Origin: Isochrysis galbana
Lineage: Eukaryota > Haptophyta > Isochrysidales > Isochrysidaceae
Length of the DNA: 64,000 bases
Assembly: GCA_018136815.1 (NCBI GenBank)
Contig: CM030937.1
Span: 6,110,999-6,174,998, forward strand
Direction: 5' to 3'
A program made the translations under genes and the position numbers. Positions 19,104 to 29,470 of the stretch are shown in pieces (the stretch's first letter is position 1; every line of letters starts with the position of its first letter). A model generated the notes under the pieces. That model was not told the DNA's origin. It ran no database searches and saw nothing but the letters and a program-made list of their open reading frames with translations.

Positions 19104-19450
19104 TCGCGGTGGTGCCCATGAGCCATGAGGCAACCACCGAGGTGTCGCATCCGCGAGTTCTAGGACTCATTCATGTTATTTCTCTTTTTTCTAGAACTCG
19201 CGGATGCGACATTTTTGCTTCTGAGACATCGCGAATGCGACACGCGGCTTGGGCGAGGCAGAGCGCAGAGCGCCATCATCGCCGATCGCATCGCCGACCC
19301 CACATCGCAGGATAGGATAAGCAGATTCTCACTACATTCACACGCACGCAGATTCTCACACAAACGCACGCGAAACTAATAGTAACAAAGTAAGAGCGTG
19401 CGGGGAAATTTCTGTGCCGCAAGAATGCCCCGCGCGGATTCGAAACGGCC
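19104..19450 (+). mobile_element. SINE-like interspersed repeat, copy 1 (with nested 102-bp insertion)
   Basis: The sequence from ATCGCGGTGGTGCCCATGAG through GGCTTGGGCGAGGCAGAGCG and AACTAATAGTAACAAAGTAA to CCCCGCGCGG recurs at 24634-24848. There it interrupts a LINE copy, proving mobility. The copies are about 90% alike by eye. Copy 1 carries an extra 102-bp inverted-repeat block at 19142-19243 that copy 2 lacks. Confidence 0.75.
19142..19243. mobile_element. 102-bp MITE-like insertion with terminal and internal inverted repeats
   Basis: The ends are GTGTCGCATCCGCGA and TCGCGAATGCGACAC, 15-bp terminal inverted repeats with one mismatch. In addition 19143-19163 and 19191-19211 are perfect 21-nt inverted repeats with a 27-nt loop. 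The empty site is seen at about 24655-24670. No coding capacity. A target duplication is not clear. Confidence 0.65.
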
Positions 19451-19788
19451 GCGCGGGAGAAGAGAGAAGCAGAAGCAGAGACCTCAGTATAAACATAAAG
19501 AGGTTAGAAAGAGAATGAGAATGAGAATGAGCATCCACAATAGGAATGACGTCGGATGGGAAAGAGGGATTCGCCTTCGGCGATGGGGGAGTGTCAGAGT
19601 TTTCTTGTTGTCCTACTTTAATCCTAGTGCTCAGGGACCGTGCCTCATCGGCAACGGAGGGTGTGCGCGGCTAGTGTATGGCTCGCCCGGTGTAAAGTAT
19701 GTGGCTAGGGATGCTAGCCAACAAGACCTCTTACAAGACTACAATTTCTAACGATGCCTGATGTGCGTGTGGGGGGTGAGTTGCGGAG

Positions 19789-22344
19789 ATGGGTGCCGCG
19801 CTGGCATGGTTGCTGGCCGCCGCCGCGGGGTGGGAGGCCTGGAGGGGTCCGGTGGGGGCGGCTGCCCGACCGATTCTTCGCGCCGCCCACACACCTTCTA
19901 TGCTCTGGAAGCCTCGCCGCCACTCGGCGCTCGATGCGCCTCGCCAGCCAGCGGGCAGCCAGCGAGAGGCGGCTGCAGCCGCGCTTGCTGCCAAGACCGC
20001 CTTCCGGGCAGCGTCCGCGCCTGCGCGCAAGCGGTACTCTGGTGTTGCGCGTCGCCGCGACTCCCGTCGCCGCTTCGAAATCCGAACGACCCAAGCCATC
20101 AACACGCTGATCCGTGTCGCGCTGCCCACTGCTATCGCCTCCATCCTCGGGCTGTTGTACTTCGACAACGTCTCTCTATACATTCGCTCGTTGCTCGACG
20201 TTGGCGCAATCGGCATGCTGATGGCGGACGAGGCGCAATTTATACAAAATTTCCTCACCGTCATCGGGCTCCTCTTCTCCATCTTGGCCGGCAATGCGTA
20301 CTCCGCCCTCTACGAGCAGCAGGAGGCGATCTACTTTGCGCTCTTCCAGGAGGTCTCTGAGGCCAAGTCCCTTCTGGAGCAGACGACGCTGGTCTGCCAG
20401 GGCCGGCCGTTTTACCAGGCGGCACTCCATTATATCCGCCTCTATGTGCGTGCCCATGTGTCCACTGCCGCGACAGGCTCGGGCAAGATTGCGAGCGAAT
20501 GAGCCAGTCTTGCACATCCAACACTTCAACCCCGATATGCTCTTCGTAGGTGAAGCGCGACCTGCGCCAGCTGGACGTGCCTCCGGCTGAACTACTTTCA
20601 TCAAAACCAATGGATGACCCGCTTGAAAGCATAATGTACATCACGTCTGTCGGTGTGCCTTCCGTGGTTTACGAGACCGTGAAAAATCTTAGGCAGGCGA
20701 GATAGCACATGCACTCACGCTCCAAGTTGTGCGGCCACTTCGCGCTTGCATAGCCCACTGTCGGATGGCCCGACTTGCTGGCCCCATCTCCGCACACGTA
20801 GGCGCGTGGGTATCGGCTCGGCGCCATGCAGCGAAAGTTTCCGGCTCTTGGTATTTATCTCCTTTATCTGCTCGCCTTTGTGGAGCTTCTCGCATTTCCA
20901 CTCCTCGGAGCCGGATCTGCAGGCACAGCGTTGACCCCTTGCATGCCTGTGTGCAACACTCGGCCTGGATGCATTGCTCCCTGGCTTCGTCAACCTTAGA
21001 TCGCTCATGCCGCTTCTTCATCTCTGGAGCGCCCACATCGTTTGCAGACCGGATGGGCGGAATGGGCGATTGCCGTCCTCGTTGCACGCTACACTGTGTG
21101 TTCCAAGCGCCCCAAACGAGTCCTCATCATTCGTCTTGCCCACACTAGCAGGCTCCGTTGGTATCCTGACGCTTCAGTCGATTCTCTTCGCTTTTCTGTG
21201 CGGTGCTCACATGCTAGTCCTGAGGATCATCCAGGAGCTCTGGCAGTCCAGTGGCGGCGTGTTCAACGTGGATGAGGTGCGTCCGGCTTGCCTGTGAGTG
21301 AGGAACAGCCCCAGCCAAAAGCGGTGTGGATGGCGGCGAGCCTTCCGCAGATGTGGCGACGCCTAGAAGACATCCCGTCCTTTCGCTGGTCTCCAATCGC
21401 CCGTCACATCCTTTGTACCCTTCGTTGGGCATCCGCGCGCGCACGGCCACTCTTCAGGATGCCCGCCGTGCAACCTGGGCAGTCGGTGTCCATAGATTAC
21501 CACCCATTTGCTCCTACTGCGGCTGGTATTCCCCATGGCCGCGCAGGTGCTGCAGCAAATGGTATTCGGGTTGGAAGAAGAGCTTGAGATGCGCTCGAGG
21601 GTGTCGGGGCTCCCGTTCATGTCACCACTGTCGCAGGATGACCCGCCAGAAATCGCGGGCTCGGGCGCGCTAGCCTTTTCCGATTCGAGCAAGGTAGATG
21701 CGCCGCTCGGAGCGCCCCGTAGGTATGGAGCAGACTCGGCCGTGGATCGCGGTCTTGCCAAGCCTTCGCGCTTGACCGCGCATTCCTGGGACGAGTCAGA
21801 CGTGGGTCATGACCAGATGGACGACTCATATTATCAAGAGGCCATTCCTTGGGACGGGCATTACAGCGAGAAGGAGGCCACCCTAGAGATTGTGCGGCTC
21901 CGTGCTGCACTAAGGAAGGCGCACGAGCGGGCGGCGGAGGCGGAGGCGGCAAACAATGGTGAAGTCGGCTGCACGGAGCGCCCGCGGAACAAGAATAAGT
22001 CCGCGCCTGAACTAATGAAGCAGCAGATTCGTCGTGCATTCGCAGGTGGCGAGGGGGACGCCCAACGCTCAAGGGGTATAGAGAGCGATTCATTCGAGGA
22101 AGCCATGGGCACAGAGCGTAGTCGATCTGAGACGGGGATTACCGTGGCGGAATCTGCGGCCCTGGAGCAAACCGGCGCCGAATTCATCAGCCTCGAGGTG
22201 CCGCTGACGGCGTCGCCCTCGAGACGCACGCCGGGCGATCGCAGAGACTGCAAGCGCAATGACCAGCGAGGCGTGTTGCGTGCAATGTTCCCGTTGCCCG
22301 ACTTGCGGCAACGCACACGTAGGACATTCTCTTCAAGACGGTGA
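19789..22344 (+). CDS. DUF4239 (bestrophin-like) membrane protein, five exons
   Basis: Proposed exons are 19789-20445, 20550-20696, 20802 to about 20988, about 21149-21276, and 21547-22344. Joined, they give the family's landmarks in order: NFLTVIGLLFSILAGNAYS and YEQQEAIYFALFQEVSEAKS, then HYIRLY joined to VKRDLRQLD, GYRLGAMQRKFPALGIY, a hydrophobic FVELLAFPLLGAG span, LTLQSILFAFLCGAHML and MVFGLEEELEM. At least four membrane spans are expected. An Arg/Ala-rich N-terminus of about 95 residues precedes the first span (RVALPTAIASILGLLYF). The C-terminal 230 residues are hydrophilic. Intron 2 (20697-20801) appears to use a GC-AG pair. The exon 3 end and exon 4 start are the least certain. The family is linked to bestrophin-like channels, but no substrate can be named. 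Confidence 0.75.
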
Positions 22345-22946
22345 GGCTCGGCCGCCCACCAAGTGAGACGGGACAGGGCGGTGTGAAGGGTGGGGGGGTG
22401 GAGGGGGGGGGGGGGAAGGGAGGGCTGCTCGTGAGTGCACGAGGTGTGTTGCCCCGCGGTCCCGGCGGGCTATCCTTTGTGTATCTTGAGTCCCGAGCAC
22501 CTATGTGAAGCATACGGGAATTGTTGGCCGACTCGGTGTTTCATCGTCGAGTGACATGCCCCTTTGGCCGTATGTCTGCCTCCTTGCGATGAATCTCTTC
22601 CGCTCCGTGCCGAGCCCTCCTCAGGCGCCAATCCTTTCTCGGTCGCCTGCGGTTAGGGTTGATGCGCGCTGTACAAGGGATCGGTTTGGGCTCGTACTCG
22701 AGTACAAAGGGCTCGGACGGAGACGACAAGGGGTATCCATACTACTGAAAGAACCAAAGAAAACACCGAAGATGAAGACGTATTTCTAAGAGAACTGGTG
22801 CTCAAGGTTATTGAGTCTCCTTAATTCATTCCGAAGCTCCCCGTGCGCAAACAATGTGATGCGTTCACGCTGTTATGTGTCATCCGATTTCTTCGTTCCC
22901 GGTGCCGTTGAAACGGCCGTAGATTCTCGATAATGATGAGGGATGT
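22345..22946. other. Region without recognised gene
   Basis: It contains the 3' flank of the DUF4239 gene, a G-run at about 22393-22415 and unique-looking sequence. I see no coding or repeat signal that I can name. Confidence 0.4.
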
Positions 22947-22990
22947 AAAAAAAATCTGAAGATTCAGGGCTAACACCTACTATCGACTGG
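22947..22990 (-). repeat. LINE 3'-tail fragment
   Basis: On the minus strand this reads AGGTGTTAGCCCTGAATCTT, then CAGAT and an 8-T run. It is the same terminal hairpin and tail as the full LINE at 17640-17681. It is a severely 5'-truncated insertion in the opposite orientation. Confidence 0.7.
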
Positions 22991-22995
22991 ACACA

Positions 22996-23513
22996 ACTGA
23001 GTTTATACTTGGTTCGCCATGGGGGGGCACGAGCCCCCCCCTCTCTCCACTCCTCCCCTGCCGCGGCGGGGGAACCACCCATCCTCCTGGCATCTGGCAT
23101 GCCTGATGGCTTGCCAGGAGGGGACTGCCCTGCTGACCCACTCTCTTCCCCACAGGCTTGCCTGAATCGCGCGTCCTGGCCCGGCGTGGCCAGCCCATTG
23201 CTCCAACCCCTCCTCCCCCCCTGTTCGACAGGCAGACAGGTGCAGATTGGGGACCCCTGAGGCTCAGGAGCGCCAGCGAGGGAGAGGCAGGGGAGGCCAG
23301 GGCCCAGCCCCAACCTCCTCTGCCCCCAAAGCTGGCCTCTAGGAGCCTCCAGGGGTCGCCAGGGGCAGCTGGAGGCCTGCCGCAGGCGCGCCATCGCGCG
23401 TGCCGCAGGAGAGGGGGGAGAGAGCGCGGAGAAGGGGGTGGGCGGAGCGAGAGCTCCGCTCACAGAAAAATAGGTAAGTTCCGCACCTATTTACAGGATA
23501 ACTCGGGACTGAA
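22996..23513 (+). mobile_element. Interspersed repeat family A, long copy 1
   Basis: The copy starts near GAGTTTATACTTGGTTCGCC, then a G7 CACGA C7 hairpin, GGCATGCCTGATGGCTTGCC, a Pro-coding-like GC body and a terminal block GCGGAGCGAGAGCTCCGC (stem-loop), then GTAAGT...TTTACAG at 23474-23496 and GATAACTCGG. Long copies recur at 28322-28775 and 59798-60345, with head-only pieces elsewhere. No protein is recognised. Confidence 0.75.
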
Positions 23514-23879
23514 AAAAAAATTCTTAATAATCTTGCCGCGCGCGCGACCCTGCAAAGCATCTATGCAGCCACGCCCGCTTCCCTTATCCCCCCTCCACCT
23601 GCCTTGCGGCTCGTCCCCTCGTGCGCTACCTAGGGGCTGGGTGTAGGAGGTTTCCAGTGGCAGACGGTGTGTACCGATCCCCGATGGCTTGTCGCACTCC
23701 TTCCTCTTGCGCCATCGGCCTATCGGCTGTTTCGTGCTCTCTCTTTGTATTGGGGGTCAGGTATCTGTTCTTCAAATTACCGGGGGCGTTGTTCGAGTGG
23801 ATAGGTGCTTCGCGTCGGAGTTACGCGCGGTTAGGCGAGTCGCTTTGCCATGTTGAACGCTTGTGCTATCAGTGACAAG

Positions 23880-25372
23880 TTCGTCGTGTTCATGACCATC
23901 TCATTCGACCCTGCCTCAGCGAAGCGGGCGCGCTCTCACAACCCATACATATGGCACAATCCCAACAGCGCTGGCCCCAACCAACATCCCACAGCTGTGG
24001 GCCGACATGTGGAGCACATTGGACTGCAACGTAGTACACAACGCATACGCAGATGGCGCCGGCATAGCGTTCACAAGAGCGGAATGTGAACAGTGCTTCC
24101 CAAATAATGACACTTATGCGAAATTCAAATTTAGAGGCGAATACATACAAAAAGAGAAATTTTTGGACTCTTGGTTGGCAACAAATACTAGACTACGCAG
24201 ACGTTATGAGGCTCACCACCTTCTCCCCGGCTCCTCCGACGGATAAACACAAACAACCCGACAACACACAAACAACTCAAAAAGAAGACCCGCCCGACAT
24301 AAGAATTAGCAAAGGAGGGGAATACTATCTCCTCCAACGCGGCACGTGGTACGAGGTAGAACTCTCGTACCTAGCTAGGCACTCCAATAATAGGCAACCA
24401 AACCAACGCTCCGACTGACCTAGACAAATACCAACGCCGAAAGAAGCAGAGAAGACATCATCATAGACAACCTGCTATTCATATTCCCAAAGGGAGACGC
24501 CCCAAAAGCGATATATATACACTCTATATCTGCTAACATGGAGATATATCATAACGGACTTCTATAGGATTCACTATGAGAATATAGACTACTCAGAAGA
24601 ATCAATACTCATAAGAATAATAGAGAGATACACTTATCGCGGTGGTGCCCATGAGGCAACCACCGCGGCTTGGGCGAGGCAGAGCGCCATCGCCGATCGC
24701 ATCGCCAATCGTATATCGCCGGATAAGATTCTTACTACATTCACGCGCACGCACATTCACACAAACGCGCGCAAAACTAATAGTAACAAAGTAAGAGCGC
24801 GCGGGGAAATTTCTGTGCCGCAAGAATGCCCCGCGCGGACTCGAAACGTATTATTCGCATATGAAACCGACTCAGCGCGAACGGCCCAAGCGGGCATGGG
24901 AAGACAACCCAAGAAAAGAATAGATATAGGCGACTTAAGGCCCGTATTTCACATAAGCGACAAGGGTGAGCTCAAACCCAGCGAGGAGCTAGCTGAGCTA
25001 GCCACCAAGCTGAGGATCGCACACGCTGTCGAAGAGACCGAGGAGCGAGGCAACGATGACGAATAAACCACTGATACAACGAGCAAGGGAGGGCATCACT
25101 AGAGGCACTGCGATCTAGACGAGACCCAACCACCAAAACACGGCCGGGAGGACGTGACATACGAGAGAAAAAGACCAAAAGGCCTGCCCGGACCCCACAC
25201 TCCAAACCAGGCCTCAGGTAGTGCACCGAGGCCGGACCCCGGAAACCGAAGAAAAAGGAAAGAAGGGGGGCAGGGGAGGAGGTGGAGGGAGGGAAGATAA
25301 GGGCGATGGAAATAGAGATGGATAGTCCTGTAGACGGTAGGTGTATAGCCCAGAATCTTCAGATGTTTTTTT
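23880..25372 (+). pseudogene. Degraded LINE 3' copy (RT C-terminal region to tail)
   Basis: The fragments translate to the C-terminal quarter of the LINE ORF. Examples are LWADMWSTLDCNVVHNAYAD near 24000, NNDTYAKFKFRGEYIQKEKF near 24105, a GTWYEVELSYLA segment near 24345, and TAQAGMGRQPKKRIDIGDLR near 24880 ending at a stop at 25064-25066. Frameshifts separate the pieces and a SINE-like repeat interrupts them at 24634-24848. The 3' UTR and the CAGAATCTTCAGATG-T tail (25351-25372) match the full element. It is a 5'-truncated dead copy. Confidence 0.85.
24634..24848 (+). mobile_element. SINE-like interspersed repeat, copy 2, inserted in a LINE copy
   Basis: This copy matches 19104-19450 without its 102-bp MITE-like block. 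It replaces about 13 codons of the LINE between the IIERYT segment and YETDSARTAQAG. It gives the empty-site sequence for the nested insertion in copy 1. Confidence 0.75.
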
Positions 25373-25453
25373 ATTATTCGAGTTTGGGGTATAGTCGGCG
25401 ATTGCGTCTATGGCGTCGAAGATTTTCCTCGTCGCAGGGCGCAGGGCACCACG

Positions 25454-26224
25454 CTAGGTGGCATGAGTCCTTCTGGTCGGTAGCGGTTGCATAACCTGCA
25501 CTTTTCCGTCGGGCNNNNNNNNNNNNNNNNNNNNNNNNNNNNNNNNNNNNNNNNNNNNNNNNNNNNNNNNNNNNNNNNNNNNNNNNNNNNNNNNNNNNNN
25601 NNNNNNNNNNNNNNCTGCAATGACCGTCGACTCGTCCCGGTTCTCTTGCAGGATGACATTGGGTGGCTTCATCGACGGCTTCGAGAAGAGGGCCTGGAGT
25701 CGCTCCTGCGAAGGCGAGGGACGGCAGGGTAGGTTGGACAAGACTCATTACTGCACTGTGCGCGAGGCAAACCATGCAGACTGGAGGGCGCTGCGTGGGC
25801 GTTACAGCAGCGCTGGCACGAGCCGACGAAGCGGACGAGGCTGCAAAGCTTCCCCATCGGCCTGTATCACCGAGCTGTGCCAAAGGCTTTTGCCGGACCA
25901 CAGCTAGCCGAGGGGACCACCCACCTCGTCTTCCGTTGCGCCCTTTGTCTGGACCTTGTAGCCCTCGATCATGATCTTTGTCGTTCCGACGACGATCGAA
26001 CCCTGCTGCACGAGGTTGGTGACGACCTGCGGCGACTTGAAGGTGACAATGAACTTGGAGCCCTGCGGCATCGACTCGATCAGCCAGACAGCACCGTAGG
26101 CCTCGAGTGCGACGAGAAGGTCCGACTGCGAGAGGGCCCCCGAGAGGAGGTCTTTGGCAGTGTCCACGAGCACCGCACGGTAGACAGAGTAGTAGCTTGA
26201 GGAAGTGGAGCGCTTTGAGACCAT
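25454..26224 (-). CDS. Small uncharacterised protein, two exons, second exon crosses a gap
   Basis: Exon 1 is 25925-26224 (100 codons, ATG at 26222-26224). It contains SVYRAVLVDTAKDLLSGALS, then QSDLLVALEAYGAVWLIESM and GSKFIVTFKSPQVVTNLV. The donor GAG|GTGGGT and acceptor TTCGCAG|GAG at 25705 give a phase-0 intron of about 219 bp. Exon 2 continues ERLQALFSKPSMKPPNVILQ, enters the 100-N gap (25515-25614) and probably resumes to a stop at 25454. The alternating beta/alpha pattern of exon 1 could be an RRM-like fold, but conserved RNP motifs are not evident. Function unknown. The purine-rich tract at 26260-26560 lies immediately upstream of the start. Confidence 0.5.
25515..25614. other. Assembly gap (100 N)
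   Basis: A run of exactly 100 N. It interrupts exon 2 of the small minus-strand gene. Confidence 1.
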
Positions 26225-26279
26225 CCCGTGCGCGAGTGTGGGTGGGGATGGATGGGGCAGAGGGACGGCTGACGGGCGG

Positions 26280-26414
26280 GGGAGTGCGGGCGAGAGGGGG
26301 GCGCGCGCGAGAGAGAGGGAGAGGCGGGGGGGGCGAGGTGGCGCCGGCGCGCTGCGAGAGAGAGGGGGGGGGGGGGGGGAGAGAGAGAGAGAGAGAGGGA
26401 GAGAGAGAGAGAGA

Positions 26415-26457
<43 letters not shown>

Positions 26458-26900
26458 AGAGAGAGAGAGGAGAGAGAGAGAGGAGGAGAGAGGGAGAGAG
26501 AGAGAGAGAGGGTGAGAGAGAGAGAGAGAGAGGAGGGGCGCGGGAGGAGGTGTCCGGAGGACAAAAGAGACTTGGAGAGTCAGTGAGGGAGAAGTGCGGG
26601 GCGGAGGGGCAGCTGGCGGGGGGAAGGAAGGGCGAGAGGCGGAGAAGAGGACAGAAGAGAGGGGGAGGAGAGAGATGAGATAGGGAGTGAAGGAGAGGGA
26701 GGGGGAGAGAAGGAAGCTGCGCGCGGGGGGCGCCTCGCCGACGATGAGGTGATGATGATGGCCTCGCGCCCTAGGCAGGTGTCGAGCCGCAGAAGAAGGG
26801 AAGGGAGAGAAAGACTTGATGAGAGAGAGAGAGGCTTAGAGGAGAGAGTGGAGAGGAGAGAGGAGAGAGTGGAGAGTGGAGAGGAGAGAGAGAGGGCGAG
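26280..26900. repeat. GA-rich purine tract with AG microsatellite core
   Basis: About 620 bp of almost pure purine on the plus strand, with a long imperfect AG run at about 26378-26535. All long frames here are Arg/Glu/Gly simple-sequence translations. It sits in the upstream region of the gene at 25454-26224, where it could matter for nucleosome exclusion, but that is only a guess. Confidence 0.85.
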
Positions 26901-27011
26901 GTAGGGCGTGGCCCGAGTGAGGGGAGGGAGCGAGGGGGGGCCGTTGGGAGGCGTTTAGCCGGAGGAAAAGCCAACAGGCAGTCGCCAAAAATGTCACACG
27001 GGCACCCCGCC

Positions 27012-27082
27012 GGCTGCATACTGGCCCCGCGGGGAGCCCGCCCCAACGGGCGCTCTGTAGCGCGCGGGGCCAGTATGCAGCC
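27012..27082. repeat. 71-bp hairpin with perfect 20-bp arms
   Basis: 27012-27031 and 27063-27082 are exact inverted repeats (left arm GGCTGCATACTGGCCCCGCG). The 31-nt loop contains a second small stem (AGCCCG with CGGGC). It has no flanking coding signal. It could be a MITE relic or a structured transcript. Confidence 0.7.
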
Positions 27083-27192
27083 CAGGAAACGGGGGGTGCT
27101 ACCGCTGGGGTGGGGGCGGTGCGGCGGTGCCTCGGAAGAGGCTCACATGTGCGCGGCGGAAGTTGTTCCGCCAGGTCTGGCGCCGGGTCTGG

Positions 27193-27210
27193 CGACCTGG
27201 CGCCAGGTCG
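27193..27210. repeat. 18-bp perfect palindrome
   Basis: CGACCTGGCGCCAGGTCG is a perfect palindrome, flanked by further partial copies (GGCGACCTGGCG). It may be a protein-binding site or a repeat fragment. Confidence 0.5.
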
Positions 27211-27360
27211 GGGCGACCTGGCGCTGGTAGAGGTGGGGGAGAGTGGGTTGAAAAAAAAACTCTTGTTGATCCGGAGGCCCACATTTTTTTATCGTCGGAC
27301 CGGGGGAAGATTTCCCCTCGTCTCTCTCCCCGCTCGATTCCGAATCCGAGGCAGAGCGAT

Positions 27361-27816
27361 GGCGACCGACCCGCCTGACAGGCCGACCTTCGCCGCGCTC
27401 CAGCAAGAGCACGGCGGTGGTCAGCCCCCCCTTGTCGATGGTGTTCGGACTAAATGGTCCGAGTACACCGGTCGGCGGTCTCACCGGCGTTTCATGCCAC
27501 CGCACTCGGCCGATTTCTGCTTCACCTGCCCACGCAGCATGGCCGCCAGCCCACACCACACCACTTCCAGCCCCAACCTGAGGAGGATGACACCGGCTTG
27601 CCTACGCGCTCCTACGCGCAGAACCCCATCCAGTATATTGGTACGCTGCCTCCCAACCCCGCAGACTACCCAACCGCGCGCTCGGGAATCGTGGCGAGCA
27701 TTGCAATACAGCCGTCTTGGCGCGCTGCGCTGCTTCCGCAGGACTTCCTGTGCCATCTACCGAACGGTCGCCAAGTGCATCGCGTTCGCGAACTCGTTGG
27801 CACCGGGGCAGCGTAA
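27361..27816 (+). CDS. Possible small gene, uncharacterised
   Basis: An ATG at 27361 in good context (GCGATGGC) begins MATDPPDRPTFAALQQEHGG. About 150 bp on, a second frame ending at 27816 reads less repetitively (YAQNPIQYIGTLPPNPADYP, then WRAALLPQDFLCHL). An intron could join them but I could not place it with confidence. No domain is recognised. The downstream flank is satellite-like, so this may be a retroelement or gene relic. Confidence 0.25.
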
Positions 27817-27839
27817 GAGCATCCTCAGCAAGAATTCTC

Positions 27840-28140
27840 ACCAAGCGCGCCCGCTGGCGTTCGAAAGTTGGGCACTCCGGCCCGTACGGCCGGTGACGTA
27901 AGCGTAGTTGACGGCGCCACACACGGCCGACTACGGCGCGATGCGCGCGGGCGGCGGCGGCGTTTGGCGTGGCTGCTAGGGCGGCATATTCTGATATGAT
28001 GCTTAGTGGGGTATTCTATCTCAGTGGATGGCCGAGAAAGCGCCGGCAGCGCGCCCGATCGCGTGTGAAAGTTGGGCACTCCGGCCCATTCGGCCGGGTG
28101 ACGTCAGCGTAGTTGACGGCGCCACACACGGCCGACTACG
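27840..28140 (-). repeat. Dispersed satellite monomers, opposite orientation
   Basis: Two diverged units spaced about 205 bp apart read, on the minus strand, like the 204-bp satellite at 33.9-36.8 kb. The shared blocks are GAGTGCCCAACTTTCGAACG, GGGCGCGCTGCCGGCGCTTT and CGTCGTAGTCGGCCG-like sequence. They show that the monomer also exists outside the array. Confidence 0.7.
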
Positions 28141-28261
28141 ATCCCTCTCGATTGGAAGCTTTGATCTAACGAACACCCTTGCCTTCTCAGAGCGCGCCCA
28201 GCGGATGCCAGGGCACCAATGGGCAAAGATATTCATGGTAGAGAGTATGCTACGTGCTACT

Positions 28262-28318
28262 TGTAATGGGTAGTGGTTCCATTCGCCGCGAGTGCGGTAA
28301 GAATATTAGAAGGTTTTT
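28262..28318 (+). repeat. GCGGTAAGAATATT tail repeat
   Basis: GTAGTGGTTCCATTCGCCGC followed by GAGTGCGGTAAGAATATT, AGAAGG and a T-run. It is nearly identical to 62245-62300 and 10931-10980, and directly abuts a family A copy. Confidence 0.65.
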
Positions 28319-28321
28319 TTT

Positions 28322-28775
28322 TTCCTGGCACGCCTGATGGCTTGCCAGGAGGCCACTGCCCTGCTGACCCACTCCCTTCCCCACACGCTCGCCTAATTCG
28401 CCCATCCTGGCCCCTCGTGGCCAGCCCATTGCTCCAACCCCCCTCCCCCCCTGGTCGACAGGCAGACAGGTGCAGCGTGGGGCCCCCAGAGGCTCAGGAG
28501 CGCCAGCGAGGGAGAGGCAGGGGAGGCCTGGGCCCAGCCCCAGCCTCCTCTGCCCCCTGAGCTGGCCTCCAGGAGCCTCCAGGGGACGCCAGAGGGCAGC
28601 TGGAGGCCTGCCGCAAGCGCGCCATCGCGCGTGCCGCAGGAGAGGGGAGAGAGAGCGCGGAGAAGGGGGTGGGCGGAGCGAGAGCTCCGCCCACCGAAAA
28701 ATTGGTAAGTCCCGCACCTATTTACAGGATAAGTCGGGACAGAGTCGGCCGCCCACTCGGAGACACAGGAGGAAG
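28322..28775 (+). mobile_element. Interspersed repeat family A, long copy 2 (head missing)
   Basis: It begins inside the family at GGCACGCCTGATGGCTTGCC and continues colinearly with 23095-23513 and 59895-60345, including the terminal stem-loop and GTAAGT...CAG at 28705-28727. It extends through CACTCGGAGACACAGGAGGA, shared with 60330. The 5' end directly follows a T-run of another repeat. Confidence 0.75.
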
Positions 28776-28937
28776 GGGGGGAAAGATCACCGGGGGGAGG
28801 CGCGGGCCACCGGACCATATCTAAGCCCTTCACCCCTATCCCCCTAGTAGTGCACGGGGGGAGTCGCCTTATGGCGGGGGAGAAGGGCCGGGGGAGTGGG
28901 GGTGTAGTAAGTTTTCCTACGTGAGTAGAAAGTAGAG

Positions 28938-29103
28938 GGTCCACGGCCGCGTGTGCGGTGAGACTATTAAAAGGTTTATCCTAGCAACTAGCAAGCCATC
29001 AGGCATGCCAGGAGCATGAGTGGTTCCTCCCCTACGGCAGGGGAGGAGTGGAGAGAGGGGGGAGCTCGTGCCCCCCATGGGCAAACTAAGTATAAACTTA
29101 GTT
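28938..29103 (-). repeat. Composite of tail repeat and family A head (minus)
   Basis: 28938-28982 is a diverged GCGGTGAGACTATTAAAAGG tail. 28990-29103 is the reverse complement of the family A head: TATAAACTTAG at the right end, the G/C hairpin around CTCGTGCCCCCC, and GCAAGCCATCAGGCATGCCA at the left. It shows repeats inserting into or beside each other. Confidence 0.6.
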
Positions 29104-29470
29104 CCATGCTGGCCCGTTTAGGCAGACCCCTGGCCCCTGGGATCTTCTTGTGCTGTGTGCGGGTGGAGGTGGAGGCGGCAGTGGATGGTGCACTTGTTGT
29201 CGATCCACGCCCCTGGGACGTCGTGTGAGAGGTTGCAGCGGACGCCCCGTTTGTTCCTCAGGCATAGGCCCTGCGAGAAGCGCGAGCATTGTTTAGGGGG
29301 TCCTTCGCCCAGCGCCTCGTGCGCTGACCACTAGGATTATACTTGGACAACAAGAAAACTCTGACACTATGCTTTCTGCGTGTGAATTGGCAGTAGAGCT
29401 ACTCCTAGGAGTAGTAAAGTAGTGCGTGTGCGAGCGAGGGCGCGAGAACGCACGACGCGGCAGGGAGGCC

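Noticed and set aside
25374-26564. 396-codon minus-strand frame crossing the gap
   Set aside because: It depends on reading through N bases and on a poly-Ser/Leu translation of the AG tract; the two-exon model in another frame has protein-like content.
26107-26678. Long Arg/Glu/Gly-rich plus-strand frames
   Set aside because: They are translations of the AG microsatellite and lack any domain; the minus-strand gene at 25454-26224 explains the region better.
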